Shown here: one piece after another, positions 24,068 through 32,984 of the stretch
Layout of the letters: every line of letters starts with the position of its first letter
How positions within the stretch are numbered: position 1 is the stretch's first letter
Origin: Clostridiales bacterium
GTDB lineage: Bacteria > Bacillota > Clostridia > Saccharofermentanales > Saccharofermentanaceae
NCBI GenBank assembly: GCA_017961235.1
Contig: JAGCXQ010000033.1
Span: forward strand, 1-32,984
Length of the DNA: 32,984 nt
Direction: 5' to 3'
Program-made: the position numbers and the translations under genes
The notes under the pieces: generated by a model
What the model was told of the DNA's origin: nothing
Databases searched by the model: none
The model's input: the letters and a program-made list of their open reading frames with translations, nothing else

Positions 24068-25822
24068 ATGAAAAAGAATGCAGCAAGAAGAAGACAGAAG
24101 AGAAGGCAGAAAATGATGCTTGGTGCAGTCGCGGGTGTTCTGGTAGTAGGAGCACTTGGCACTACGCTCTATTTTACCGTCCTTAAGGATGTTTTTGGCG
24201 GAAAGTCGAATAAGATCGTTGTTACGGATATCAACGGAAGCGAAGTATCTTTCGAGCCGGAAGAGCTTGCGCAGCAGATCGATGTTCCGACTTTTTACGA
24301 TGGAATAACAATTAACGGCGTTAGCGTTGGCGGCAAGACCAAGGAAGAGGTCAAGGCGCAGTTCGCATCGGAGATCAACAAGCCTGCATCGGAAGTAGTC
24401 GATGTTAAGTTCCAGGTAGGAAATGATCTTATCCCGATGGGTACCGATGGTCTCACACTCTCCAGCGATATCGAGGAAATTATCGATAAAGCCTATAACT
24501 ATGGCCGTACCAGTACGCTCCCGGGTGATGAGGGCCTGAAAGACCGCTATAACACGATCAACAATCTGAAGAAGTCTCCTGTTGATTTCGTATCCACATA
24601 TACGCTGGATACATCCGCAGTAGATAATCTCGCACATCAGGCGCTCGATCCTCTCGAGAAAGATGTCATCGAAGCTTATGCGAGTTCCTTTGATCTGGAA
24701 AACCTTGCTTTCGTCATCGAAGAATCCCAGGATGGATTCAAAGTAGATGTCAACAAAGCGATCGCAGATACGAAGGAAAGACTGAATAATTCCGACTATG
24801 TTTGTGTAGTTCCGGTCACATCCGAGACGATCGAGCCGCAGACTTCTGCAGAGTTCCTGAGAAGTTATCTCGGTCTTGTTTCCTCAACGACCTCCACAAC
24901 GAGCGGAAATGAGAACCGTAATACCAATATCCGACTGATCTGCGAGAGCATCAATGGTCTGGTACTCCAGCCGGGTGAAACCTTCGACTTTAATAAGCAT
25001 GTCGGACAGCGTACCGAGGAAAAGGGCTATAAGATGGCTCACGGTATCTTCAACGGTGACATGAGAGACGAGCTCGGCGGCGGTATCTGCCAGGCAAATA
25101 CGATGCTCTACCAGAGTGTTACCAAGGCAGATCTTCAGGTCGATGAAAGAAAGAACCACACGATCCCGAGTACATACGTTGATAAGGGAACAGACGCGAC
25201 AGTTACATGGGAAAGCCCGAACTTCCGCTTTACTAACAATACGGATTACCCGGTTGCGATCCATGCATGGTATGAAGACCGTCATGTAACGGTGGAGCTC
25301 TATGGACGTCCGCTGGAAGATGGCATGACAATCAAGCTTGTTGGCGAACTGGTCCGTGAGATCCCGCCGACGGGAACAACGTATGTGGCAGATCCATCAC
25401 TGCCGGTCGGACAGAAGCAGACGGTAACGGGTTCCCGTACCGGATATGATTACAAGTCCTACAAGGTCTATTACGACAAGGATGGCAACGAGATCAAGAA
25501 GGAAGAATACTTCCCAAGCCACTACCCGATGAGAAATGCGGAAGTACACGTTGGCGTAAAGGGACCGGACGGTACGATCTATAAGATGGATCCGAAGACC
25601 GGTAAGGTCGATGCACCGGCTGGCGTCACAAATCCGACGGGCTCAACGGATGGAGATACGACTCCACCAACATCATCGAGTGAGAATCCTCCACCGCCAC
25701 CGGAAAACACTGAAGCAAAACCGCCGGAAAACAAGCCGGAAGAAAAACCTGAAGGCGAAGGCGGCGGAAGCGGTGAAGGCGGCGGAAGCGGCGAAGGAGG
25801 CGGCGGTGAAGGCGGAGCCTGA
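24068..25822 (+). CDS. Membrane-anchored VanW / peptidoglycan-binding-like protein, copy 1
   Basis: The 584-residue product has a very basic N-terminus and one membrane helix at about residues 16-39, so most of it is extracellular. Residues 75-265 hold repeats resembling the PG_binding_4/YoaR domain (YDGITINGVSVGGKTKEEV and LAFVIEESQDGFKVDV). A VanW domain spans about 280-415, with LQPGETFDFNKHVGQRTEEK, ELGGGICQANTMLY and FTNNTDYPVAIHAWYE. From about 520 the tail is low complexity, first Pro/Glu/Lys-rich, then Gly/Glu/Ser-rich. VanW has no settled enzymatic role. A cell-wall association is inferred. The same architecture recurs at 29553-31337. AGGCGTTAG before the ATG is a weak ribosome-binding site. 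Confidence 0.9.
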   Translation: MKKNAARRRQKRRQKMMLGAVAGVLVVGALGTTLYFTVLKDVFGGKSNKIVVTDINGSEVSFEPEELAQQIDVPTFYDGITINGVSVGGKTKEEVKAQFASEINKPASEVVDVKFQVGNDLIPMGTDGLTLSSDIEEIIDKAYNYGRTSTLPGDEGLKDRYNTINNLKKSPVDFVSTYTLDTSAVDNLAHQALDPLEKDVIEAYASSFDLENLAFVIEESQDGFKVDVNKAIADTKERLNNSDYVCVVPVTSETIEPQTSAEFLRSYLGLVSSTTSTTSGNENRNTNIRLICESINGLVLQPGETFDFNKHVGQRTEEKGYKMAHGIFNGDMRDELGGGICQANTMLYQSVTKADLQVDERKNHTIPSTYVDKGTDATVTWESPNFRFTNNTDYPVAIHAWYEDRHVTVELYGRPLEDGMTIKLVGELVREIPPTGTTYVADPSLPVGQKQTVTGSRTGYDYKSYKVYYDKDGNEIKKEEYFPSHYPMRNAEVHVGVKGPDGTIYKMDPKTGKVDAPAGVTNPTGSTDGDTTPPTSSSENPPPPPENTEAKPPENKPEEKPEGEGGGSGEGGGSGEGGGGEGGA

Positions 25823-25862
25823 TCCCCGGAATCTTTTCCGAATCGCTGAGAATAGATAATTC

Positions 25863-25900
25863 AGGGCACAAGTCCTTAACTTGAGGGTTGTGCCCTTTTT
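25863..25900 (+). terminator. Intrinsic terminator between the VanW gene and gpmI
   Basis: AGGGCACAA at 25863-25871 pairs perfectly with TTGTGCCCT at 25888-25896, and five T end at 25900. It ends only 21 bases before the gpmI start, which therefore needs either read-through or a promoter at or before the hairpin. No clear promoter was seen in this gap. Confidence 0.85.
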
Positions 25901-25921
25901 ATAGAAAAGGAGATCAAGAAT

Positions 25922-27550
25922 ATGAGTACATCTTACAAGGGCCCGATCGTTCTTATCATCATGGACGGTGTAGGCATCAAGGCAATCGAGACAGGAAATG
26001 CTGTTACAGGCGCAAAGAAGCCGATCCTGGACAACTGCATGAAGAACTATCCGATGCAGAAATTAAAGGCACATGGTACCGCAGTCGGTCTTCCGTCTGA
26101 CGGAGATATGGGTAACTCCGAGGTCGGTCACAATGCTATCGGTGCTGGCCAGGTCTATAGCCAGGGCGCAAAGCTTGTTTCCGAATCTCTGGCAAGCAAG
26201 TCCATGTATCAGAGTGAAGTATGGCAGTCTCTCGTAGCTGATGCGAAGAAGGGCGGAACGATGCACTTTATCGGTCTTCTTTCCGATGGTAATGTTCACT
26301 CCCACATCGACCATCTCCTGGCGATGCTTGATGAAGCAAAGGAGGAGGGTGTTGCTAAGGTACGCATCCATATCCTTCTTGACGGCCGTGATGTTGGTGA
26401 AACATCCGCACTCCAGTATGTAGATCAGCTCGAGGCAAAACTCGCAGAGCTCTCCGATGATTCCCACGATTACAGAATCGCTTCCGGTGGCGGACGTATG
26501 GTCATCACTATGGACCGTTACGGCGCTAACTGGGGCATGGTAGAAGCCGGCTGGAAGACTCACGTACTTGGCGAGGGCAGACAGTTCGCTACAGCTAAAG
26601 AAGCGATCGAGACATTCCGTTCCGAGATCCCGAACGTTATCGACCAGGATCTGCCGGCATTCGTTATCGCTGAGAACGGCGCTCCGGTCGGAACGATCGA
26701 AGACGGCGACAGCGTCATCCTCTATAACTTCCGTGGCGACCGTGCTCAGGAGCTGACAGTTGCATTTGAAAGCGGCGCTGACTTTGATAAGTTCGACCGC
26801 GTACGTGTTCCGAACGTAAATTATGCCGGTATGCTCGAGTACGACGGCGACCTTCACATCCCGAAGAAGTTCCTCGTTTCTCCGCCGGTCATCAGAAATA
26901 CACTCGGCGAGCTTCTGGCAAACAAGGGTATCGCTCAGCTGGCGATCTCCGAGACACAGAAGTACGGTCACGTTACTTACTTCTTCAACGGTAACAGATC
27001 CAGTAAGTTCAACGACGATCTCGAAGAGTACATCGAGATCCCGTCCGATATCGTTCCTTTCGAGCAGCGTCCGTGGATGAAGTCCGCAGAGATCACAGAT
27101 AAGCTCGTCGAGCTCATCTCTGAGAACAAGTACCCGTTCATGCGCGTAAACTTCCCGAACGGCGATATGGTCGGTCATACAGGTGTTTTTGAATCCGCAG
27201 TTATCGGCGTCGAGTCTGTAGATATTGCGCTGAAGAGAATCCTCCCGGCGATCGATGCAGTCGGCGGTATGGCGATCATCACCGCTGACCACGGTAATGC
27301 CGAGGAAATGTACGAGCTGGCAAAAGACGGCACACCGAAGGCAGACAAGGATGGCCGTATCAAGGCAAAGACATCCCACACTCTGAATCCTGTTCCGTGC
27401 ATCTTCTACGATAACACCGAGAATAAGGATAAGTACGAAGTCGTTGACTCCGATTCTTACGGTCTTGCCAATATCGCAGCTACCATCGCTGATCTCCTGG
27501 GTGTAGAGAAGCCGGATTGCTGGGAATCTTCCATGATCAAGATGAAATGA
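25922..27550 (+). CDS. gpmI: 2,3-bisphosphoglycerate-independent phosphoglycerate mutase
   Basis: GpmI interconverts 3- and 2-phosphoglycerate in glycolysis using two metal ions (usually Mn) and a phosphoserine intermediate. The 542-residue product belongs to the alkaline-phosphatase superfamily. The first metal ligand is Asp15 in LIIMDGVGI, the nucleophile is Ser66 in DMGNSEVGHNAIGAGQVY, and the phosphoglycerate-binding insert has LLDGRDVGETSA. Later metal ligands lie in RVNFPNGDMVGHTG and ITADHGNAEEM. It is slightly longer than the usual 510 residues. AAAAGGAGA lies before the ATG. It is flanked by terminators on both sides, so it is probably its own transcription unit. Confidence 0.96.
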   Translation: MSTSYKGPIVLIIMDGVGIKAIETGNAVTGAKKPILDNCMKNYPMQKLKAHGTAVGLPSDGDMGNSEVGHNAIGAGQVYSQGAKLVSESLASKSMYQSEVWQSLVADAKKGGTMHFIGLLSDGNVHSHIDHLLAMLDEAKEEGVAKVRIHILLDGRDVGETSALQYVDQLEAKLAELSDDSHDYRIASGGGRMVITMDRYGANWGMVEAGWKTHVLGEGRQFATAKEAIETFRSEIPNVIDQDLPAFVIAENGAPVGTIEDGDSVILYNFRGDRAQELTVAFESGADFDKFDRVRVPNVNYAGMLEYDGDLHIPKKFLVSPPVIRNTLGELLANKGIAQLAISETQKYGHVTYFFNGNRSSKFNDDLEEYIEIPSDIVPFEQRPWMKSAEITDKLVELISENKYPFMRVNFPNGDMVGHTGVFESAVIGVESVDIALKRILPAIDAVGGMAIITADHGNAEEMYELAKDGTPKADKDGRIKAKTSHTLNPVPCIFYDNTENKDKYEVVDSDSYGLANIAATIADLLGVEKPDCWESSMIKMK

Positions 27551-27573
27551 TCATCGGCAAAAAGTGATTTTCC

Positions 27574-27608
27574 AAGGGACGTCCCGTGTTTGCGGGGCGT
27601 CTTTTTTT
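27574..27608 (+). terminator. Intrinsic terminator after gpmI
   Basis: GACGTCCCG at 27578-27586 pairs with CGGGGCGTC at 27593-27601 (one G-U pair), extendable outward, followed by seven T at 27602-27608. This is one of the strongest terminators in the window. Confidence 0.92.
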
Positions 27609-27611
27609 CGG

Positions 27612-27640
27612 ATGACAGTACAGGCCATCTGTTGTAAAAT
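27612..27640 (+). promoter_or_regulatory. Promoter for the LRR protein gene
   Basis: ATGACA at 27612-27617 and TAAAAT at 27635-27640 each match the sigma-A consensus at five of six positions, with an ideal 17-base spacer. The start would be near 27647, about 60 bases before the start codon. It begins directly after the gpmI terminator. Confidence 0.7.
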
Positions 27641-27708
27641 CTTCTTTAGGAAAAACCGTAGGAAGCGGTTGCTCCGGCAAACCATGAAATCAGTAGAGGT
27701 GACGCGTC

Positions 27709-29370
27709 TTGAAAAAACGTTTTCTGGCAACAGCTTTAGTATCCGTATTTATGCTCCCGTTCTGCCTGAGTGCAGCGGCAAGACCGGTAAATGCGGCAGA
27801 AAAACGCGTGGTGGAGGACATTACGATCGACGAGTCGCATTTCCCGGATCCGCAGTGGCGGGAGAAGGTCCGCGAATTTGACAAGAATAGCGACGGGATC
27901 CTTTCCCAGTCTGAAAGAGACGCTGCGCAGGTATTCTCATTTACCGATAAAGGAGCCGATTCGCTGAAAGGCCTGGAGTACTTCACGGAGCTTCGTGCTT
28001 TTACCTGCTACGGAAATAACCTCACATCTCTGGATGTCAGCCAGAATACCAAGCTGGTGGAGCTCTACTGTTCCGGAAACAAGCTGACCTCGCTGGATCT
28101 GAGCCATAATCCCGCGCTAAAAGAACTGGGCATCTCAAAAAACAGTATCACCACGCTGGATATCAGCCACTGTCCGAAACTGGTCGAACTGGTAACCACA
28201 GAGACCAGAAAAGAGAAAGACGGTGAAATTTATTATTACGAGAAGACCGAGCCCGTCTGGATGTCGATCTATTATGACAAGACAGTACAGCTGATCGTGG
28301 ACGGAAACACACCGATGGCAACACCAACGCCGGTCCCGGAACCGGATCCGTCACAGAATACGTCTTCTTCGGAGCAGATGATCACCGCGATCGATCAGAC
28401 GAGTTTCCCGGATTCCGCATTTCAGGCCAAGGTGCGCAGCTATGATCTGAATAATGACGGCAATCTTTCCGAGTCGGAGGTCCGTCTTGTCACAAGACTT
28501 GATGTATCCAATTCGGGTATCACGGACTTGGAAGGTATCCGCTTTTTTTCGGATCTGGAGTCCTTGATCTGCGATGGCAACCAGCTTCAGAATCTGGATG
28601 TAAGTAATAATGAGAAGCTGACCTATCTGTCCTGCGGGGAGAATCCGCTTCTGTCACTGAATGTAGGCGGATGCCTGAATCTGAAGACGCTCACTTGCTC
28701 CGGCTGCCAGCTGACACACCTGGATCTGAGCATGTGCACCGCCCTGGAAAAACTGGTGTGCAGCAATAACCGTCTTGCGGACCTGGATATCAGGAATAAT
28801 ACATCGCTTAGTGAACTGGAGTGTGAAGGAAATAAAATAGCTGAGCTTGACATCCGTAGTTGCAGTAGTCTGGATGCTCTGATCAGCAGAGTCGATGCCA
28901 AGTATGATAAAGAAAAAGGCTGCTATGACTTTTCCGGGAACTCTCTTTACAATCATCTGAGATTTGACAAGGAAACAAAACTGCTCTCCATGAATATAGC
29001 GCGGCTTCCGGAGGAGGAAGTTGAAGATGAGGAGGAACCCGAAAACGATTCCCGATCGAAAAAGAATAAGAAAACAGCCGACGAGGAAGAAAAATGGGCG
29101 CTGGTGAACCTGATCATGCTTCTGATGGCTCTCGCGACTGCCGTGCTGACACTGGTAAAGAAGGAGAAAGATGAATTCTTCGCAGTTATGCTTATCTCAA
29201 GGATCGCCAGCTGGTGTGTGGTGATCGCAGGCGGCATCCTCTTCTATCTCAAAGAGGATCTAAGCCGGTCTATGGGCTCGGTAGATCAGTATACGCCGGT
29301 CTTTATCGTACTTCTTGTAATGAATATCCTCCTTTTCGCCTTCCGCTTTATCCGTGAGAAGAATAATTGA
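27709..29370 (+). CDS. Secreted/membrane-anchored LRR protein with EF-hand-like loops (TTG start)
   Basis: The 553-residue product starts at TTG, supported by GAGGTGA upstream and by the signal peptide that follows (basic KKR, hydrophobic core to about residue 22, likely cut near AAARP or VNAA). It has two similar modules. Each begins with an acidic FPD segment and a 12-residue EF-hand-type loop: Asp58 to Glu69 in DKNSDGILSQSE, and Asp246 to Glu257 in DLNNDGNLSESE. Short LRR units with LxxLxxxxN spacing follow. A Pro/Thr linker (about 204-222) separates the modules. An acidic-basic stretch precedes three C-terminal helices at about 463-483, 489-513 and 527-547, which is unusual for a secreted LRR protein. 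Binding or surface-sensing roles are guesses. Confidence 0.85.
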   Translation: MKKRFLATALVSVFMLPFCLSAAARPVNAAEKRVVEDITIDESHFPDPQWREKVREFDKNSDGILSQSERDAAQVFSFTDKGADSLKGLEYFTELRAFTCYGNNLTSLDVSQNTKLVELYCSGNKLTSLDLSHNPALKELGISKNSITTLDISHCPKLVELVTTETRKEKDGEIYYYEKTEPVWMSIYYDKTVQLIVDGNTPMATPTPVPEPDPSQNTSSSEQMITAIDQTSFPDSAFQAKVRSYDLNNDGNLSESEVRLVTRLDVSNSGITDLEGIRFFSDLESLICDGNQLQNLDVSNNEKLTYLSCGENPLLSLNVGGCLNLKTLTCSGCQLTHLDLSMCTALEKLVCSNNRLADLDIRNNTSLSELECEGNKIAELDIRSCSSLDALISRVDAKYDKEKGCYDFSGNSLYNHLRFDKETKLLSMNIARLPEEEVEDEEEPENDSRSKKNKKTADEEEKWALVNLIMLLMALATAVLTLVKKEKDEFFAVMLISRIASWCVVIAGGILFYLKEDLSRSMGSVDQYTPVFIVLLVMNILLFAFRFIREKNN

Positions 29371-29469
29371 ACACGGAAAAAGAGGGAGCATCAGGCCCTG
29401 GAATTTCAAATGACAAATTAAACAGAAAACTTTGGCAATAAAGTGGATATTTTTATCATCAAAATGATA

Positions 29470-29498
29470 TTGAATATGGAGGAGTATCATCGTATTAT
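29470..29498 (+). promoter_or_regulatory. Promoter for the second VanW gene
   Basis: TTGAAT at 29470-29475 and TATTAT at 29493-29498 are spaced by 17 bases. The -10 matches at five positions and the -35 at four. The start would be near 29505, about 48 bases before the ATG. Bases 29371-29469 hold no clear terminator after the LRR gene. Confidence 0.6.
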
Positions 29499-29552
29499 TC
29501 ACAAGTGAAGGAAAAAGATAAGGAATACGTTCCGGGGAGAGACTGAAGAGTC

Positions 29553-31337
29553 ATGAAAAAAAGTACAGCATCAGGTCGGAAAAGAGTCACAAAGAATGTT
29601 TCGACACGTGGGAACGGCTCCCGCAGATCAATGCCGGCAAGAAAGAATAACGGCAGGAAAGGGACCTCTCGCAAAAAGACGATCGTATCGACAAAAACGA
29701 TCGCGATAATCACTGCGGTTCTGGTGGCCGCGCTCTTTATCACGATCCTTTGCACACAGGTCTTTAATCACCAGATCCACAATCTTTTTGCGAAGAAATA
29801 CAAGGTTACCGATATCGATGGTTCGGAAAGAAAACTCACTGCGGATGAGATCTCGGAAGAACTGGAGAGCAACTGCTTCTATCAGGGGATCAGCGTCGAT
29901 GGCGTAGATGTCTCCGGCAAGACACTTGCTGAGGCAAAGGCCATGTTCTCGGAGATCCGCGGACAGCAGATAGATGAACTGGTAGATATCAAGTTCCAGA
30001 TCGGAAACGATCAGGTGAGCTTAAAAACCTCGGGCACACACCTGTCTTCCAATATCGATGAAGTGCTCAATGAAGCATTTGTCTATGCAAAATCCAGTTC
30101 ACTCGAAGGCGGAGACGGACTTGTCGAGCGCTACGGGAAAATGGTCGATCTGAAGAAGAATCCGAAAAACTTTACGTCCTCCTTTACGATCGGCGATGAG
30201 AATATCAGCACACTGACACACGAAGCGCTGGATCAGTATAACCATGCTCCGGTGGAGGCCAAAGCAACAGGCTTTGACGTGGAGAAACTGACATTTATCA
30301 TCGAGGAATCCAAAAGCGGACAGACGGTCGATATAGAGAAAGCCATTTCGGACGTCAAAAGTGCTTTTGCCGACAATAACTATAAGGCTGTGATTCCGGT
30401 AACAGTAACCACAGTGGAACCGAAGACTACAGCAGAATCGCTCCGTGCAAAGCTCGGCAAGGTTTCCTCTAATGGCTCAAAAACGAAGGACGATAAGAAC
30501 CGTAACACCAATATCTATCTGGTATGTAAAGCACTCGACGGAATGGTTCTGCAACCTGGAGAACAGTTTGACTTTAACAAAATGATCGGCCAGAGAACTC
30601 CGGAAAAAGGCTATAAAGAGGCTGCGGGCATTACCAACGGAATCTCGGGTCCTGAGTATGGCGGAGGAATCTGCCAGGCGAACACCATGCTTTATCACAG
30701 CGTCATGGAGGCCGATCTTCAGGTTGACTTCCGAGTCGCACACTCATGGCCGAGTGACTATGTAGATGAGGGAACAGACGCGACCGTTTCCTGGGACTGG
30801 CCGACATTTAAGTTCACGAACAATACGGATTATCCGGTCGCGATCCATGCGTGGTACGGTGACTGCTGGGTAACCGTCGAGATCTACGGACGGCTGCTCC
30901 CGGATGGACAGAAGGTCAAATTCTTCGGCGCCGATGAACTGATACTCGAAGAAGAGGCGAATGAGCCGGAGTATGTTGCAGACCCGACGCTTCCGTTAGG
31001 ACAGAAGGTCAAGGAAAGAAGTGCGCATAACCATAAACTCGCCAAGGCCTTTAAGGTCAAGTATGATGCTGACGGAAATGAAATTAAGCGGGAAGAGCTC
31101 CTGACAGAATACCGTATGATCCAGGCTAAGTACCGGATAGGCACTCTTGCGCCGGATGGAACTACCTTCTATATGGATCCGAAGACCGGAGAAGTCTCTC
31201 CGCCGGCCGGTTATTCACAGCCGACAAAGCCAACGGAGCCAACGGCACCGCCGGAAGCGACAACTCCGCCGGAGGCAACGACACCGCCGCAGACAACGAC
31301 ACCATCCGCCGATCCGACGGATAATGCTCCGGCATAA
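29553..31337 (+). CDS. Membrane-anchored VanW / peptidoglycan-binding-like protein, copy 2
   Basis: This 594-residue paralogue of the protein at 24068-25822 has the same order. A longer, strongly basic cytoplasmic N-terminus (residues 1-46) precedes one membrane helix at about 49-68. YoaR/PG_binding_4-like repeats follow (YQGISVDGVDVSGKTLAEA and LTFIIEESKSGQTVDIEKA). A VanW domain lies at about 315-445, with LQPGEQFDFNKMIGQRTPEK, YGGGICQANTMLY and FTNNTDYPVAIHAWYG. The tail from about 555 is Pro/Thr-rich, unlike the Gly-rich tail of copy 1. A GGGGAGAG ribosome-binding site precedes the ATG. Function at the cell wall is inferred from domains only. Confidence 0.9.
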   Translation: MKKSTASGRKRVTKNVSTRGNGSRRSMPARKNNGRKGTSRKKTIVSTKTIAIITAVLVAALFITILCTQVFNHQIHNLFAKKYKVTDIDGSERKLTADEISEELESNCFYQGISVDGVDVSGKTLAEAKAMFSEIRGQQIDELVDIKFQIGNDQVSLKTSGTHLSSNIDEVLNEAFVYAKSSSLEGGDGLVERYGKMVDLKKNPKNFTSSFTIGDENISTLTHEALDQYNHAPVEAKATGFDVEKLTFIIEESKSGQTVDIEKAISDVKSAFADNNYKAVIPVTVTTVEPKTTAESLRAKLGKVSSNGSKTKDDKNRNTNIYLVCKALDGMVLQPGEQFDFNKMIGQRTPEKGYKEAAGITNGISGPEYGGGICQANTMLYHSVMEADLQVDFRVAHSWPSDYVDEGTDATVSWDWPTFKFTNNTDYPVAIHAWYGDCWVTVEIYGRLLPDGQKVKFFGADELILEEEANEPEYVADPTLPLGQKVKERSAHNHKLAKAFKVKYDADGNEIKREELLTEYRMIQAKYRIGTLAPDGTTFYMDPKTGEVSPPAGYSQPTKPTEPTAPPEATTPPEATTPPQTTTPSADPTDNAPA

Positions 31338-31356
31338 CGTATCTTCCGGTTCTTTT

Positions 31357-31391
31357 CCCGCATTTCCGGTGTTTGAAACACGGGGAACGGG
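31357..31391 (+). other. Imperfect stem-loop after the second VanW gene
   Basis: CCCG at 31357-31360 can pair with CGGG at 31388-31391. Inner TTCC/GGAA and GTGTT/AACAC stems are separated by small internal loops. No T-run follows, so it is a poor intrinsic terminator. It may mark the 3' end of the transcript. Confidence 0.35.
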
Positions 31392-31471
31392 AGTCAGGGA
31401 ACATATGGGAAGAAATCGTTTGTAAAATATCGCTCTTTTGGACGAGAGCAGACACCAATTCTTTATATATG

Positions 31472-31480
31472 TGATATAAT
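31472..31480 (+). promoter_or_regulatory. Extended -10 promoter for nifJ
   Basis: TATAAT at 31475-31480 is preceded by TG at 31472-31473, giving the TGnTATAAT extended -10. No good -35 is present at 16-18 bases, which is usual for extended -10 promoters. The start would be near 31487. Confidence 0.65.
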
Positions 31481-31485
31481 ATATG

Positions 31486-31519
31486 GGCTTCCTGTATGCT
31501 CATTCGCATACGGGAAGCC
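31486..31519 (+). promoter_or_regulatory. 5'-terminal hairpin of the nifJ transcript
   Basis: Bases 31486-31499 (GGCTTCCTGTATGC) pair with 31506-31519 (GCATACGGGAAGCC) over 14 positions with one G-U pair and a 6-nt loop. There is no T-run. The predicted start point (about 31487) puts the hairpin at the very 5' end of the mRNA, where such stems are known to protect transcripts from 5'-dependent decay. The ribosome-binding site AAAGGAGAAA is unpaired, about 28 bases downstream. Confidence 0.6.
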
Positions 31520-31547
31520 ACAAAACTATAGTTAAATCTTTATATAA

Positions 31548-32984
<1,437 letters not shown>

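Noticed and set aside
25750..25822. Possible frameshift creating the Gly-rich tail of the first VanW protein
   Set aside because: The tail follows a smooth Pro/Glu-rich region, and the paralogue also has a low-complexity tail. The frame looks genuine.
26063..27379. Long open frame antisense to gpmI
   Set aside because: Same reason: the composition is a shadow of the gpmI codons, with no recognisable domain.

Overview
This window comes from a low-to-mid GC Gram-positive bacterium of the class Clostridia (Bacillota). Three things point there: the spc/alpha ribosomal operon order with rpsD sitting between rpsK and rpoA, the rplQ-ecfA-ecfT-truA neighbourhood, and the combination of VanW-domain proteins, YfhO proteins and pyruvate:ferredoxin oxidoreductase. 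The family cannot be fixed by eye. Almost every gene is on the + strand. The exceptions are a GT2 glycosyltransferase and a HAD phosphatase.

Region 1 (1-8530) is the translation and secretion superoperon: rplF (5'-truncated by the window edge), rplR, rpsE, rpmD, rplO, secY, adk, map, infA, rpmJ, rpsM, rpsK, rpsD, rpoA and rplQ. A stem-loop separates secY from adk. A small terminator-like hairpin overlaps a good sigma-A promoter between infA and rpmJ. A structured leader of about 180 nt precedes rpsM. L17 is unusually long. Region 2 (8565-13035) holds a fused EcfA1-EcfA2 ATPase, EcfT, a ROK glucokinase and TruA. The ATPase and EcfT form the energizing module of ECF vitamin importers.

Region 3 (13036-13970) is the most unusual part. 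Three copies of a palindromic element of about 70-95 nt lie within 0.9 kb. Each sits just after a stop codon (truA, the cyclophilin gene and, on the minus strand, the glycosyltransferase) and forms the stem-loop there. The outer arms differ but remain self-complementary, while a core of about 35-40 nt (GCTGGTCCTCGG, a small apical stem, then CCTGCGGA) is conserved. I found no other copy in the window. It looks like a family of structured intergenic or terminator repeats.

Region 4 (13954-22448) is a candidate envelope-glycosylation module. A membrane-anchored GT2 polyprenyl-phosphate sugar synthase is divergent from two tandem YfhO-type GT-C membrane proteins. These are translationally coupled to a phosphoglucomutase (PgcA) that could feed nucleotide-sugar synthesis.

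Region 5 (22449-31340) contains an orphan 119-residue protein, a convergent Cof-type HAD phosphatase, two paralogous membrane-anchored VanW/peptidoglycan-binding proteins with low-complexity tails, the glycolytic enzyme GpmI, and a secreted then membrane-anchored LRR protein with two EF-hand-like loops. Region 6 (31338-32984) is the start of pyruvate:ferredoxin oxidoreductase (nifJ), cut by the window end. It has an extended -10 promoter and a strong hairpin at the very 5' end of its transcript. No gap between genes exceeds 300 bp. No tRNA, rRNA, CRISPR, IS element or phage gene was seen.
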